64,000 nt of DNA, from positions 3,605,001 through 3,669,000 of the forward strand of contig NZ_CP109446.1 of NCBI RefSeq assembly GCF_036227265.1, read 5' to 3'. How positions within the stretch are numbered: position 1 is the first letter of the stretch; every line of letters begins with the position of its first letter. This document shows, piece by piece, positions 36,500-45,469 of the stretch. The position numbers were made by a program, and so were the translations under genes. Source of the DNA: Streptomyces sp. NBC_01476 (lineage in GTDB: Bacteria > Actinomycetota > Actinomycetes > Streptomycetales > Streptomycetaceae). The notes under the pieces were generated by a model. That model had not been told where the DNA came from and did not search any database. It saw nothing but the letters and a program-made list of their open reading frames with translations.

Positions 36500-37186
36500 T
36501 CAGGAGCGTGCGGGAGCGAGCTTGTCGATCAGGGCACGCAGGTGCGCGTTGTACTCCAGGGTCAGCCGGCGGGCCGCCTCGGTGTCGCGGTCGGCGACCG
36601 CCTCCACCAACTCCACATGGCCGGACCAGCAGACCCCGGCCAGGTCCCGCAGTCCCCGCAGGTGCGGGACGGCGTAGATCCAGGTCTGGATCCGCACCCG
36701 GTCGAGGAACTCGCTGATGTGCGGGTTTCCGCCGATCGCGGTCAGCTCCCGCCAGAACCGCAGGTCGCAGCCGATCAGGACGTCCAGTACGCCGGCCCGG
36801 GCGGCACGGGCGGCGGCTTCTGCGCGGCGCCGGACGGAGGCTATGGCGTCGGCGGGCAGATCACCCATGCCGTGCTCGGCCATGTCGCGGAAGGCCGCCT
36901 CGACGATGAAGACGCGCGCCTCGATCAGCGACCGGAAGTCGCCCGCGGTGAAGCGGCGCACCTGGAAGCCGCGGTGCTGCTCGACCTCCAGCAGCCCCTG
37001 GGCCGCCAGGTCCACCAGGGCCTCACGGACCGGGGTGGCCGAGACGCCGTAGGTCTCCGCGATCTCCTTGACGGTGAAGTGCCGGCCGGCCTGCATCCGG
37101 CCGGTGAGCACCTCGTCCCGGAGCGCGTCGGCGATCTGCTGGCGCAGGCTGCTGCGGCGCACCTGCGCTCCGCCGACGTGCGGCAT
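36500..37186 (-). CDS. GntR-family (FadR/FCD) transcriptional regulator
   Basis: The 228-residue protein has an N-terminal winged HTH (LRQQIADALRDEVLTGRMQA, VKEIAETYGVSATPVREALV) and an all-helical FCD domain from about residue 90 (SLIEARVFIVEAAFRDMAEH, metal/ligand-type His residues later: GHVELVEAVADRD). Such regulators usually respond to small carboxylates and repress their own or neighbouring genes. The ATG has GAGGAG 6 nt upstream. GTACG-type palindromes lie just upstream (37215-37229). Confidence 0.9.
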   Translation of the reverse strand: MPHVGGAQVRRSSLRQQIADALRDEVLTGRMQAGRHFTVKEIAETYGVSATPVREALVDLAAQGLLEVEQHRGFQVRRFTAGDFRSLIEARVFIVEAAFRDMAEHGMGDLPADAIASVRRRAEAAARAARAGVLDVLIGCDLRFWRELTAIGGNPHISEFLDRVRIQTWIYAVPHLRGLRDLAGVCWSGHVELVEAVADRDTEAARRLTLEYNAHLRALIDKLAPARS

Positions 37187-37214
37187 GCCGTCTCCTCGTG
37201 GCCGGTCGGCGTCC

Positions 37215-37229
37215 GTACGCGTGTCGTAC
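37215..37229. promoter_or_regulatory. Candidate GntR operator (GTACG-N5-CGTAC)
   Basis: GTACGCGTGTCGTAC is a 5-5-5 inverted repeat 29 bp upstream of the GntR start. Further GTAC motifs follow at about 37264-37290 toward the kinase gene. The position fits autoregulation; no binding data exist. Confidence 0.4.
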
Positions 37230-37398
37230 ATACGTCTGGCCCTCGCACACGATAGGCGAATGCCGTACGTATATGCGCGGCTGTACGCGGTTATGGGCAT
37301 CCGGCAGCGGCCACACCTGACCACCGGCGTCGATACGCCTATTCTTCGCGGTACGAGTTCGCCCCGGGAGCGGGCGCTGGCAGGGGGCGGAGCACGCG

Positions 37399-38952
37399 AT
37401 GGACGAGCTGAGAGCGGACGACCCGCGGTGGATCGGCGCGTACCGTCTGCTCGGCCGGCTGGGCAGCGGCAGCATGGGCCGGGTCTACCTCGCCCGCTCC
37501 GCCCGCGGCCGTACCGTCGCGGTGAAGCTGGTGCGCGCGGAGCTGGCCGAGCAGGACGAGTTCCGCGGGCGCTTCCGGCGCGAGGTGCTGGCTGCCCGGC
37601 GGGTCGGCGGGACCTGGACGGCGCCGGTGCTGGACGCCGACACCGAGGCCGAGGTGCCCTGGGTCGCCACCGGTTACGTGGCCGGGTCGTCGCTGCAGCA
37701 GATCGTCGCGCACGGGTACGGGCCGCTGCCGGAACGCTCGGTGCGGATGCTGGCCTCGGGGCTCGCCCACGCGCTGGCCGACATCCACGCGGCGGGGCTG
37801 GTCCACCGTGACCTCAAGCCGTCCAATGTGATGATCACCATAGATGGTCCCAAGGTCATCGACTTCGGCATCGCCCGCGCCCTGGAGACCGTCGCGGACG
37901 GCGCCCTCACCCACACCGGCGCCATGGTCGGCTCCCCCGCCTTCATGTCGCCCGAGCAGGTCCGCGGCGACCGGGTCACCCCGGCGTGCGACATCTTCTG
38001 CCTCGGTTCCGTACTGGCGTACGCGGCCACCGGGCTGCAGCCCTTCGGTGCGGCGGCCAGCGGGGTGCACGCGCAGATGTTCCGCATCGTGCAGGAGCCG
38101 CCGGACCTCGACGCCGTGCCGGAGGGGCTGCGGGAGCTGGTGACGGCGTGCCTGGCCAAGGCGCCGGAAGCGCGGCCCTCGCTCGACGAGGTGCAGGGGA
38201 TGCTGGGCGCGGACGGGAAAGCGGGCAGGCAAGCGGGCGCGGGAACGGCAAGGCTCACGGAGGCGGACGACGAGCCGTGGCTGCCGGGGGCGATCGTGGC
38301 CGAGCTGGGGCGCGAGGTGGTGCGGCTGCTGGAGCTGGAGGCGGCGGAGACCGGATCGCTGCCGGCGGTGCCCGCGCCGTCCCCGATGCCGGGCCCGGAC
38401 GTCGACCCCCACGGCGCCGCCGACGACGCCGACGACGGCGCCGACACCGACGACGACAGCGGCCCGGCGGGGGCGGCGGTATGGCGGCGCGGGACGCTGG
38501 TGGCGGTGCTGGCGCTGCTCGTGGTGATCGCCGGCGGAGCGACGGCGTACATCGCGGTCCGCGAGGGCGGGGACGACAGCGCGGAGCCGCGGCCGGCGCC
38601 CACCGGCATCCAGGTGGACGCGGCGAACGGCGATCTGCCGGCCGGCATGGTCGGGACGTGGCGCACCACGATCACCGACGACAAGGGGGCCCAGGCCACC
38701 AGGAAGCTGGACATCCACCGGGACGGATCGGTGGAGCTGCGGGCCGTTGGGAACGGCTACCAGTGCGCGTGGCGGATGCGGGTCGAGTCGGCCGGCCCGC
38801 CGGTGCGGCTCAGCGCCTCGGAACTCGTCAGCGGCCCGGCCACGTCCTGCACTTCGGGCGAGGCGACCACGCTGACCCTGCTCGACCCGACCCATCTGCG
38901 GCGGGCCACCGTGAGCGGGGACCTCGCCGGGCTGACCTACCGGAAGTCCTGA
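37399..38952 (+). CDS. Membrane Ser/Thr protein kinase (PknB/Hanks type)
   Basis: The 517-residue protein has its kinase domain at residues 14-270: glycine loop LGSGSMGRVYLA, Lys in VAVKLV, catalytic HRDLKPSN, VIDFGIAR in place of DFG-x-A, and SPAFMSPEQ. An Asp/Gly-rich juxtamembrane stretch (DDADDGADTDDD) precedes one TM (LVAVLALLVVIAGGATAYIAV, about 370-390). A 125-residue extracellular beta-rich domain (GTWRTTITDDKG, SCTSGEATTLTLLDPTHLRR) without PASTA repeats follows. The ATG has GGAG upstream. Substrates are unknown. Confidence 0.93.
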   Translation: MDELRADDPRWIGAYRLLGRLGSGSMGRVYLARSARGRTVAVKLVRAELAEQDEFRGRFRREVLAARRVGGTWTAPVLDADTEAEVPWVATGYVAGSSLQQIVAHGYGPLPERSVRMLASGLAHALADIHAAGLVHRDLKPSNVMITIDGPKVIDFGIARALETVADGALTHTGAMVGSPAFMSPEQVRGDRVTPACDIFCLGSVLAYAATGLQPFGAAASGVHAQMFRIVQEPPDLDAVPEGLRELVTACLAKAPEARPSLDEVQGMLGADGKAGRQAGAGTARLTEADDEPWLPGAIVAELGREVVRLLELEAAETGSLPAVPAPSPMPGPDVDPHGAADDADDGADTDDDSGPAGAAVWRRGTLVAVLALLVVIAGGATAYIAVREGGDDSAEPRPAPTGIQVDAANGDLPAGMVGTWRTTITDDKGAQATRKLDIHRDGSVELRAVGNGYQCAWRMRVESAGPPVRLSASELVSGPATSCTSGEATTLTLLDPTHLRRATVSGDLAGLTYRKS

Positions 38953-38956
38953 GCCC

Positions 38957-38993
38957 GGTAAGCCCCGCCCACCCATGGCAGGCGGGGCTTACC
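38957..38993. terminator. Strong terminator after the kinase gene
   Basis: A perfect 13-bp stem, GGTAAGCCCCGCC (38957-38969) with GGCGGGGCTTACC (38981-38993), begins 4 bp after the kinase stop. It is symmetric, so it can also act on purA transcripts from the other side. Confidence 0.85.
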
Positions 38994-39062
38994 CGGTTGC
39001 CCAGCGTCCTGAGGCGCTCGGCGAAACGCTTCCCCGCAGGTGCGGGGGCCCACACGGGAGCT

Positions 39063-39103
39063 CAGCGGGTCAGCGGGGTCAGCGGGGTCAGCCGGTCAGC
39101 CGC

Positions 39104-39105
<2 letters not shown>
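39063..39105. repeat. Short tandem repeat CAGCGGGGT
   Basis: Five imperfect 8-9 bp units (CAGCGGGT, CAGCGGGGT twice, CAGCCGGT, CAGCCGCT) run into the purA stop codon. Confidence 0.8.
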
Positions 39106-40387
<1,282 letters not shown>

Positions 40388-40459
40388 AGGCGTACACCCC
40401 TTCCGGGCGGGGCATGTCCAACGTGCAGAGAGCCGTCGAACCTGCCCCGGAATAGACGA

Positions 40460-40491
40460 AGCCCCTGACGCAAAGGCGCAAGGGGCTCTTG
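40460..40491. promoter_or_regulatory. Hairpin in the purA / DAGK-like divergent gap
   Basis: AGCCCCT (40460-40466) pairs with AGGGGCT (about 40480-40486), with GC pairs inside. It lies 70 bp upstream of purA on the minus strand and 30 bp before the DAGK-like gene. It could be an attenuator or the end of an upstream transcript; this is undecided. Confidence 0.4.
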
Positions 40492-40521
40492 CACCGAGAT
40501 TTTACCTGAGGAAGGACCAAG

Positions 40522-41352
40522 GTGTCGGCTCAAGCCCCGGCCGGGCATCCCCTGCTCGTGGTCATCGACCCCGCGGCACGCGCAACCGACGGCGAATCCG
40601 TACGGATCGCCAAGGATGTGCTGTGCGCGGGCGCGGCCTCCGTAAAAGTCGTCTTCCCGGAGTCCGCCGCGGAAGTGGAGCGGGCGCTCACGCACCGCGG
40701 CAGACGGCACCCTGTGGTGCTCGGCGACGACGCGGCGCTACTGCGCACGGTCCGGCTGATGCACCGTGACCGGACGCTGCGGGAGGCGCCGGTGTCGCTG
40801 GTGCCGATCGGTCCGCGCTCCGCGCTGGCCCGGGCGCTCGGCATCCCGTCCCAGGTGCCGGCCGCCGCGCGAGCGGTGCTTGAGGGCATCGAGCGCGATC
40901 TGGACCTGCTGGTGGACGACAGCGGCGGCATCGTGCTGGGCGCGCTGAGCATCCCCTGCGGGCTGCCGCCGTCGCACACCGCGGCCCACTGGTGGACCCC
41001 GGTGGAGAAGACGGCCCGCTCGCTGGTACGGACCCTGACCTCGCCGATCCCGGTCAACGGCCACCAGCCGCCGCGGCTCCAGCGGCTGCGGGTCGAGGCG
41101 GACGGCGTGCTGCTGGCCGACCTGGACGAGCCGGTGCACGAGGTCTCGGTGCGCTGCGCCCCGACCGGCCTCGCCGAGATCTCGGTCCGCCGCAGCCAGG
41201 ACGCGCCGGCCGACGTCAGCACCCGGGCCCGCACGATCACCGTCTCCGGCCGCGATTTCCGCTACCGCGCCGACTCGGCGATCACCGGCCCGGTCCGTAC
41301 CCGCACCTGGACGGTCGAGCCGTCGGCCTGGCGGCTGACCGTCCCGCGGTAG
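40522..41352 (+). CDS. Diacylglycerol-kinase-like protein with altered ATP loop
   Basis: The 276-residue protein aligns by layout with DAGK/lipid kinases: LLVVIDPAARA for VxxNPxSG, and VSLVPIGPRSALARALGIP for the IIPLGTGNDFARALGIP-type segment. A C-terminal beta sandwich follows (RLRVEADGVLLADLDEPVHE). The key GGDGT loop reads LGDDAALLRTV, and GTGN reads GPRS, so ATP binding is doubtful. The GTG has AAGGA upstream. It is divergent from purA and convergent with the P450. Confidence 0.7.
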   Translation: MSAQAPAGHPLLVVIDPAARATDGESVRIAKDVLCAGAASVKVVFPESAAEVERALTHRGRRHPVVLGDDAALLRTVRLMHRDRTLREAPVSLVPIGPRSALARALGIPSQVPAAARAVLEGIERDLDLLVDDSGGIVLGALSIPCGLPPSHTAAHWWTPVEKTARSLVRTLTSPIPVNGHQPPRLQRLRVEADGVLLADLDEPVHEVSVRCAPTGLAEISVRRSQDAPADVSTRARTITVSGRDFRYRADSAITGPVRTRTWTVEPSAWRLTVPR

Positions 41353-41403
41353 GCCGCAGCGGTCCCCGCGGGTCAGGCCGGCTGTGCCGGAGCGGGACCG
41401 GTC

Positions 41404-42666
41404 TCACCAGGTGACCTGGAGTTCCTCCACCCCGCGGATGACGTAGCCGGGCCGCCAGGCGGGCTCGGCGAGCAGCCGCACGCCGGGGGCGTCCCGCAGG
41501 AAGCTGCCGAAGGACGCGGCCAGTTCCAGCCGGGCCAGCGGGGCGCCCAGGCAGTAGTGGATGCCGGCGCCGAAGCTGACATGGCGGTTGCCGTCGGCGG
41601 GGCGGGCGATGTCGAAGCGGTCGGGGTCCTCGAAGCGGGCCGGATCGCGGTTGGCGGAGCCGAAGAGCAGCGCCACCTCGGAGCCGCGCGGGATCACCGT
41701 GCCGCCCACCTCGATGTCGTCCAGCACCCACCGTTCGAACATCTGCAGCGGGGTGTCGTAGCGGAGCATCTCCTCCACCGCGTTCCGCAGCAGGCCCGGG
41801 TCGGCGGCGAGGGCCCGGAGCTGCTCGGGGTGGTGGAAGAGCGTCAGCCAGCCGACGGTGGTGGTGTTGACGGTGGCCTCGTGCCCGGCGTTCAGCAGCA
41901 GCACGACGGTGGAGACCATCTCCTGCTCGCTGAGCACGTCGCCGTCGTCCTGCACCGCGATCAGCGCGCTGATCAGGTCCTCGCCGGGGTCGCTGCGGCG
42001 GGCGGCGATCAGTTCGCGCAGGTAGCCGGAGAACTCCTGGCTGGCCCGGACCGCCGCGGCGGCCGCCTCCGGCGTGGGGTTCAGCTCGAACATGCCGGTG
42101 ATCGCCGCCGACCAGGGCCGCAGCAGCGGGCGGTCGCCGGCCGGGATGCCGAGCATCTCGGCGATCACCGCGACCGGAAGCGGTTCCGCGACCCGCGCCA
42201 GCAGGTCGCCGCCGCCGTCGGCCCGTAGCGACGCCACCAGCTCGGCGGCCAGCCGCTCGACGGTCGGGGCCAGGGCCTCGACGGTGCGCGGGGTGAACGC
42301 CTTGGCGACCAGCCGCCGGACACGGGAGTGGGCGGGCGCCTCCAGGTCGAGCAGGCCGTTGCCGTTGAGCGTGGTGAACGGCTCGTGCCCGGCCGGCGGC
42401 GCCTCGCGGCCGAACTCCTCGTGGCTGAAGCGGTGCAGATACGTACGGCCCAGGCGGCGGTCGCGCAGCAGGGCGCTCACGTCGTCGTGGTGCGGGATGA
42501 GCCACTGGGAGGTCGGCGCGAACCAGTGCGCGCGGCCGGCCGCGCGCAGGTGCGCGTAGGCGGGATAGGGGTCGGCCACGAAGGAGGCGGACCAGGGGTC
42601 GAAAGCGGCGCCGGGAGCAGCGGGCGGAGGGGGCGGGGTGGGAGATGCGGGAGAGGTGGCAGTCAT
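41404..42666 (-). CDS. Cytochrome P450
   Basis: The 420-residue soluble P450 has an I-helix LLNAGHEATVNTT (A/G-x-x-A/T oxygen groove with His-Glu), K-helix ExxR in EEMLRY, and the heme loop FGAGIHYCLG with Cys near 372. The N-terminus is Pro-rich. The class is bacterial, reduced by ferredoxin; no ferredoxin gene is adjacent. The ATG overlaps the stop of the MBL gene (ATGA), making it the last gene of a Nudix-MBL-P450 operon. The substrate is unknown. Confidence 0.95.
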   Translation of the reverse strand: MTATSPASPTPPPPPAAPGAAFDPWSASFVADPYPAYAHLRAAGRAHWFAPTSQWLIPHHDDVSALLRDRRLGRTYLHRFSHEEFGREAPPAGHEPFTTLNGNGLLDLEAPAHSRVRRLVAKAFTPRTVEALAPTVERLAAELVASLRADGGGDLLARVAEPLPVAVIAEMLGIPAGDRPLLRPWSAAITGMFELNPTPEAAAAAVRASQEFSGYLRELIAARRSDPGEDLISALIAVQDDGDVLSEQEMVSTVVLLLNAGHEATVNTTTVGWLTLFHHPEQLRALAADPGLLRNAVEEMLRYDTPLQMFERWVLDDIEVGGTVIPRGSEVALLFGSANRDPARFEDPDRFDIARPADGNRHVSFGAGIHYCLGAPLARLELAASFGSFLRDAPGVRLLAEPAWRPGYVIRGVEELQVTW

Positions 42667-43508
42667 GGCGTTTCGATGAGTCCGTGTTCACGCAGGTAGT
42701 CGAGTTGGGCGAGGACCGACAGCTCGGCGGCGGGCCAGAGCGAGCGGTCCACGTCGGCGTAGACATGGGCGACGACATCGGCGGCGCTCCGCAGCCCCGA
42801 CTCGACGGCCGTCTCGACCTGGGCGAGGCGGTGTGCGCGGTGGGCGAGATAGAACTCCACCGCGCCGCGGGCGTCGGTGAGCACCGGGCCGTGGCCCGGC
42901 AGCACGGTGTCGACGCCGGCGTCCACGGTGAGTGCTTGGAGCCGCCGCAGCGAGTCGAGGTAGTCGCCGAGCCGCCCGTCGGGGTGGGCGACCACGGTGG
43001 TGCCGCGGCCGAGCACGGTGTCGCCGGTCAGTACCGCGCCGTCGGCCGGCAGGTGGAAGGAGAGCGAGTCGGCGGTGTGCCCGGGGGTGGTGATCACCTG
43101 GAGTTCCAGGCCGCCGGTGGTCAGGGTGTCCCCCGCGGCCAGGCCCTCGTCGCCGAGCCGCAGCGCCGGGTCCAGGGCGTGCACCGGGGTGCCGGTCAGT
43201 GCGCCGAAGCGGGCGGCGCCCTCGGCGTGGTCGGGGTGACCGTGGGTGAGCAGGGTGAGCGCGATCCGCTTGCCGAGTTCCTCGGCGGTGGCCACCACCC
43301 GCGCCAGGTGTGCCTCGTCCAGCGGGCCGGGGTCGATGACGACGGCCAGCGGCGAGTCGGGTTCCGCGAGGATCCAGGTGTTGGTGCCGTCCAGCGTCAT
43401 CGGCGACGGGTTCGGCGCCAGCACGCAGTACGCGCGGGCGGTGGCACGGCCGCCGACGGTGGGCTGTGGCGCACCGGGCGGCGGCGGGGCGGGACTCGGC
43501 GCGGTCAT
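42663..43508 (-). CDS. MBL-fold metallo-hydrolase
   Basis: The 281-residue protein has the metal motif THGHPDHAEG (HxHxDH), a further ligand His in TTPGHTADS, Asp in LTGDTVLG and His in LPGHGPVL. A C-terminal helical LACTB2/winged-helix-like region ends it (LAQLDYLREHGLI). Relatives include LACTB2-like nucleases and thioesterases. The ATG overlaps the Nudix stop as ATGA. Confidence 0.9.
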   Translation of the reverse strand: MTAPSPAPPPPGAPQPTVGGRATARAYCVLAPNPSPMTLDGTNTWILAEPDSPLAVVIDPGPLDEAHLARVVATAEELGKRIALTLLTHGHPDHAEGAARFGALTGTPVHALDPALRLGDEGLAAGDTLTTGGLELQVITTPGHTADSLSFHLPADGAVLTGDTVLGRGTTVVAHPDGRLGDYLDSLRRLQALTVDAGVDTVLPGHGPVLTDARGAVEFYLAHRAHRLAQVETAVESGLRSAADVVAHVYADVDRSLWPAAELSVLAQLDYLREHGLIETP

Positions 43509-44404
43509 CGGGCCTCCCCTCGGGACGAGTCCGGCCGGGCCGGGATGACCTGCGTGAACTCGTCGTGGCCGGGCCAGCTCAACACGACAGTGCCGTCCGC
43601 GTCCAGAGCCGCCCTGGCCAGGACCGGGGTGAGATCGCGGGCAGGGGCCGCGGCCAGCGCCTCGGCGGCGGTGCGGTACGGGAGCAGGGCCCGCAGGGTG
43701 GTGATGGTCGGCGGCAGCATGACCATCTCGTCCGCCGCGTACCCGGCGACGGCCTCCGCGGGGCGCAGCCAGGCGGTGCGGTCGGCTTCGCCGGAGACGT
43801 CCCGGGTGCGCTGGCCGGGCGGCAGCAGGGCGAGGAAGAACCAGGTGTCGTAGCGGCGCTCCTCGAACTCCGGGGTGATCCAGCGGGCCCAGGGGGCGAG
43901 CAGGTCGGAGCGCAGGACGAGGTCGCGGCGGGCCAGGAAGTCGGCGAAGGAGAGTTCGTGCCGGACCAGGGCGGTGCGGTCGGCCTCCCAGTCGTCGCCG
44001 GTGGTGTCGGCGACGACGGTGGCGCCCTCCTGGCGGGGGCCGGCCAGCAGGACGCCGGATTCCTCGAAGGTCTCGCGGACGGCCGCGCAGACCACGGCCT
44101 GGGCGATGGCCGGTGCGACCCGCAAGGTGGCGGCCCACGCGTCCAGGGAGGGGCCCGCCCACCGCACCGGGCGCTCGTCGCGCGGGTCCACGCCGCCGCC
44201 GGGGTAGGCGTACGCGCCGCCGGCGAAAGCCATCGAGGTACGGCGCCGGAGCATGTGGACGGCGGGGGCGTCGCCCTCCGGGGTGTCCCGGAGCAGCAGC
44301 ACGGTGGCCGCTCGGCGCGGCGGCACCGGGGTGATGTCTCCCCGGTCGAGCGCGCGGATCCGCTCCGGCCACGATGCGGGGAAGCCACCGTTCATCGAGG
44401 TCAT
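43505..44404 (-). CDS. Nudix hydrolase (NUDT19-like)
   Basis: The 299-residue protein has AFAGGAYAYPGGGVDPRDER and, after an insertion of about 40 residues, the second half of the Nudix box AVRETFEESGVLL. Such a split box is typical of the CoA-hydrolase-like NUDT19 group. The pairing with MBL and P450 genes suggests acyl-CoA or lipid metabolism (inference). The start at 44404 has TAGAGT 7 nt upstream and no ribosome site, so the operon mRNA is probably leaderless; an internal ATG at 44395 exists. Confidence 0.9.
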   Translation of the reverse strand: MTSMNGGFPASWPERIRALDRGDITPVPPRRAATVLLLRDTPEGDAPAVHMLRRRTSMAFAGGAYAYPGGGVDPRDERPVRWAGPSLDAWAATLRVAPAIAQAVVCAAVRETFEESGVLLAGPRQEGATVVADTTGDDWEADRTALVRHELSFADFLARRDLVLRSDLLAPWARWITPEFEERRYDTWFFLALLPPGQRTRDVSGEADRTAWLRPAEAVAGYAADEMVMLPPTITTLRALLPYRTAAEALAAAPARDLTPVLARAALDADGTVVLSWPGHDEFTQVIPARPDSSRGEAR

Positions 44405-44617
44405 GGGGCGGACTCTACGGGGCCGGTCCGGTTTGTTCGAGGGGCCCTGGGGCTGCCGCGGCGGCGGGCCGTTCCCTGGCACGCGCCGCCCGCGCCGCCT
44501 TGCCGCCCTTCCCGTCTTCGCCGCGGCGGGTCCGGGGGAACACCCGCTCCCCCGAACCACCGGCAAGACCACCACCACCGCACCGCGCCGGCCCGCCCGG
44601 CAGGAGCGCCGCGGCGG

Positions 44618-45088
44618 CTAGTCCGCGGTCAGCTCCACCTGGAGTTCGACTTCCACCGGCGCGTCCAGCGGGAGAACGGCGACGCCCACCGCGCTGCGGG
44701 CGTGGACGCCCTTGTCGCCCAGGACCTCGCCGAGGAGTTCGCTCGCGCCGTTGACGACCGCCGGCTGCCCGGTGAAGTCGGGGGCCGAGGCGACGAAGCC
44801 GACCACCTTGACGACGCGGGCGATGCGGTCCAGGTCACCGACGACCGACCGGACCGCCGCCAGCGCGTTGAGCGCACAGGTCCGGGCGAGGTCCTTGGCC
44901 TGCTCGGGCGTGATCTCGGCGCCGACCTTGCCGGTGGCGGGGAGCTTGCCGGCCACCATGGGCAGCTGGCCCGAGGTGAAGACGTACGACCCGGAGCGGA
45001 CGGCCGGCTGGTAGGCGGCCAGCGGCGGGACCACCTCCGGCAGCGTCAGGCCCAGCTCGGCGAGCCGGGCCGCGACCTTGCCGCTCAT
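44618..45088 (-). CDS. RidA/YjgF family protein
   Basis: The 156-residue protein shows the RidA order VFTSGQLPMVAGKLP, ARTCALNALAAVRSVVGDLD and VVKVVGFVASAPDFTGQP, and closes with VGVAVLPLDAPVEVELQVEL. The fold is a trimeric deaminase of reactive enamine/imine intermediates; here the usual catalytic Arg of the RidA subgroup (xCxxR) is not obvious, so it may be another subgroup. The ATG overlaps the stop of the DUF4177 gene (ATGA). Confidence 0.85.
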   Translation of the reverse strand: MSGKVAARLAELGLTLPEVVPPLAAYQPAVRSGSYVFTSGQLPMVAGKLPATGKVGAEITPEQAKDLARTCALNALAAVRSVVGDLDRIARVVKVVGFVASAPDFTGQPAVVNGASELLGEVLGDKGVHARSAVGVAVLPLDAPVEVELQVELTAD

Positions 45089-45246
45089 GCCTTCTCCCGC
45101 TTGAGGTACGCCACCAACTGCTCGGAGTTGTTCGGCCCCGGCACGACCTGCACCAGTTCCCAGCCGTCCTCGCCCCAGGTGTCGAGGATCTGCTTCGTCG
45201 CGTGCACCAGCAGCGGCACGGTCGCGTATTCCCACTTCTTCGCCAT
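45085..45246 (-). CDS. Small DUF4177 protein
   Basis: The protein has 53 residues: AKKWEYATVPLLVHATKQIL, DTWGEDGWELVQVVPGP and LVAYLKREKA. This is the DUF4177 two-strand and helix pattern with the E-DGWEL core. TACAGT stands 7 nt before the ATG, so the transcript is probably leaderless. It is coupled with the RidA gene and divergent from the ArsA-like pair. Confidence 0.85.
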   Translation of the reverse strand: MAKKWEYATVPLLVHATKQILDTWGEDGWELVQVVPGPNNSEQLVAYLKREKA

Positions 45247-45300
45247 ACCCGCGACTGTAGTGCCTCCCCGCCCGGCCCCGTCCGCACCCCGTCCGCACCC

Positions 45301-45410
45301 TGTGGACAACCTGCCGGCAGCCCGCCGCCGGCCCAACGGCAGGCCACCCCGACACCTGTGGACAACTCGCCGCCGGCCCCTGTGCGCCCCGCCGCCGCAC
45401 CTGTCGACAA
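45301..45410. promoter_or_regulatory. Cluster of three DnaA-box-like sites
   Basis: TGTGGACAA at 45301-45309 and 45357-45365 is the reverse complement of TTGTCCACA, the preferred Streptomyces DnaA box. TGTCGACAA at 45402-45410 differs by one base. All three have the same orientation, are spaced 56 and 45 bp apart, and sit in the 223-bp divergent promoter region. Confidence 0.6.
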
Positions 45411-45469
45411 CCGCCCCGCACGGCCGCCCCACCGCTCGACCGGGCCGCCGAGTGGTTAGGCTCGCAAGG

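Noticed and set aside
39020..39060. A TTCCCCGCAGGTGCGGGGG stretch resembling a type I-E CRISPR repeat
   Set aside because: It occurs once, has no spaced copies, and no cas genes are in the window; it is a simple GC hairpin.
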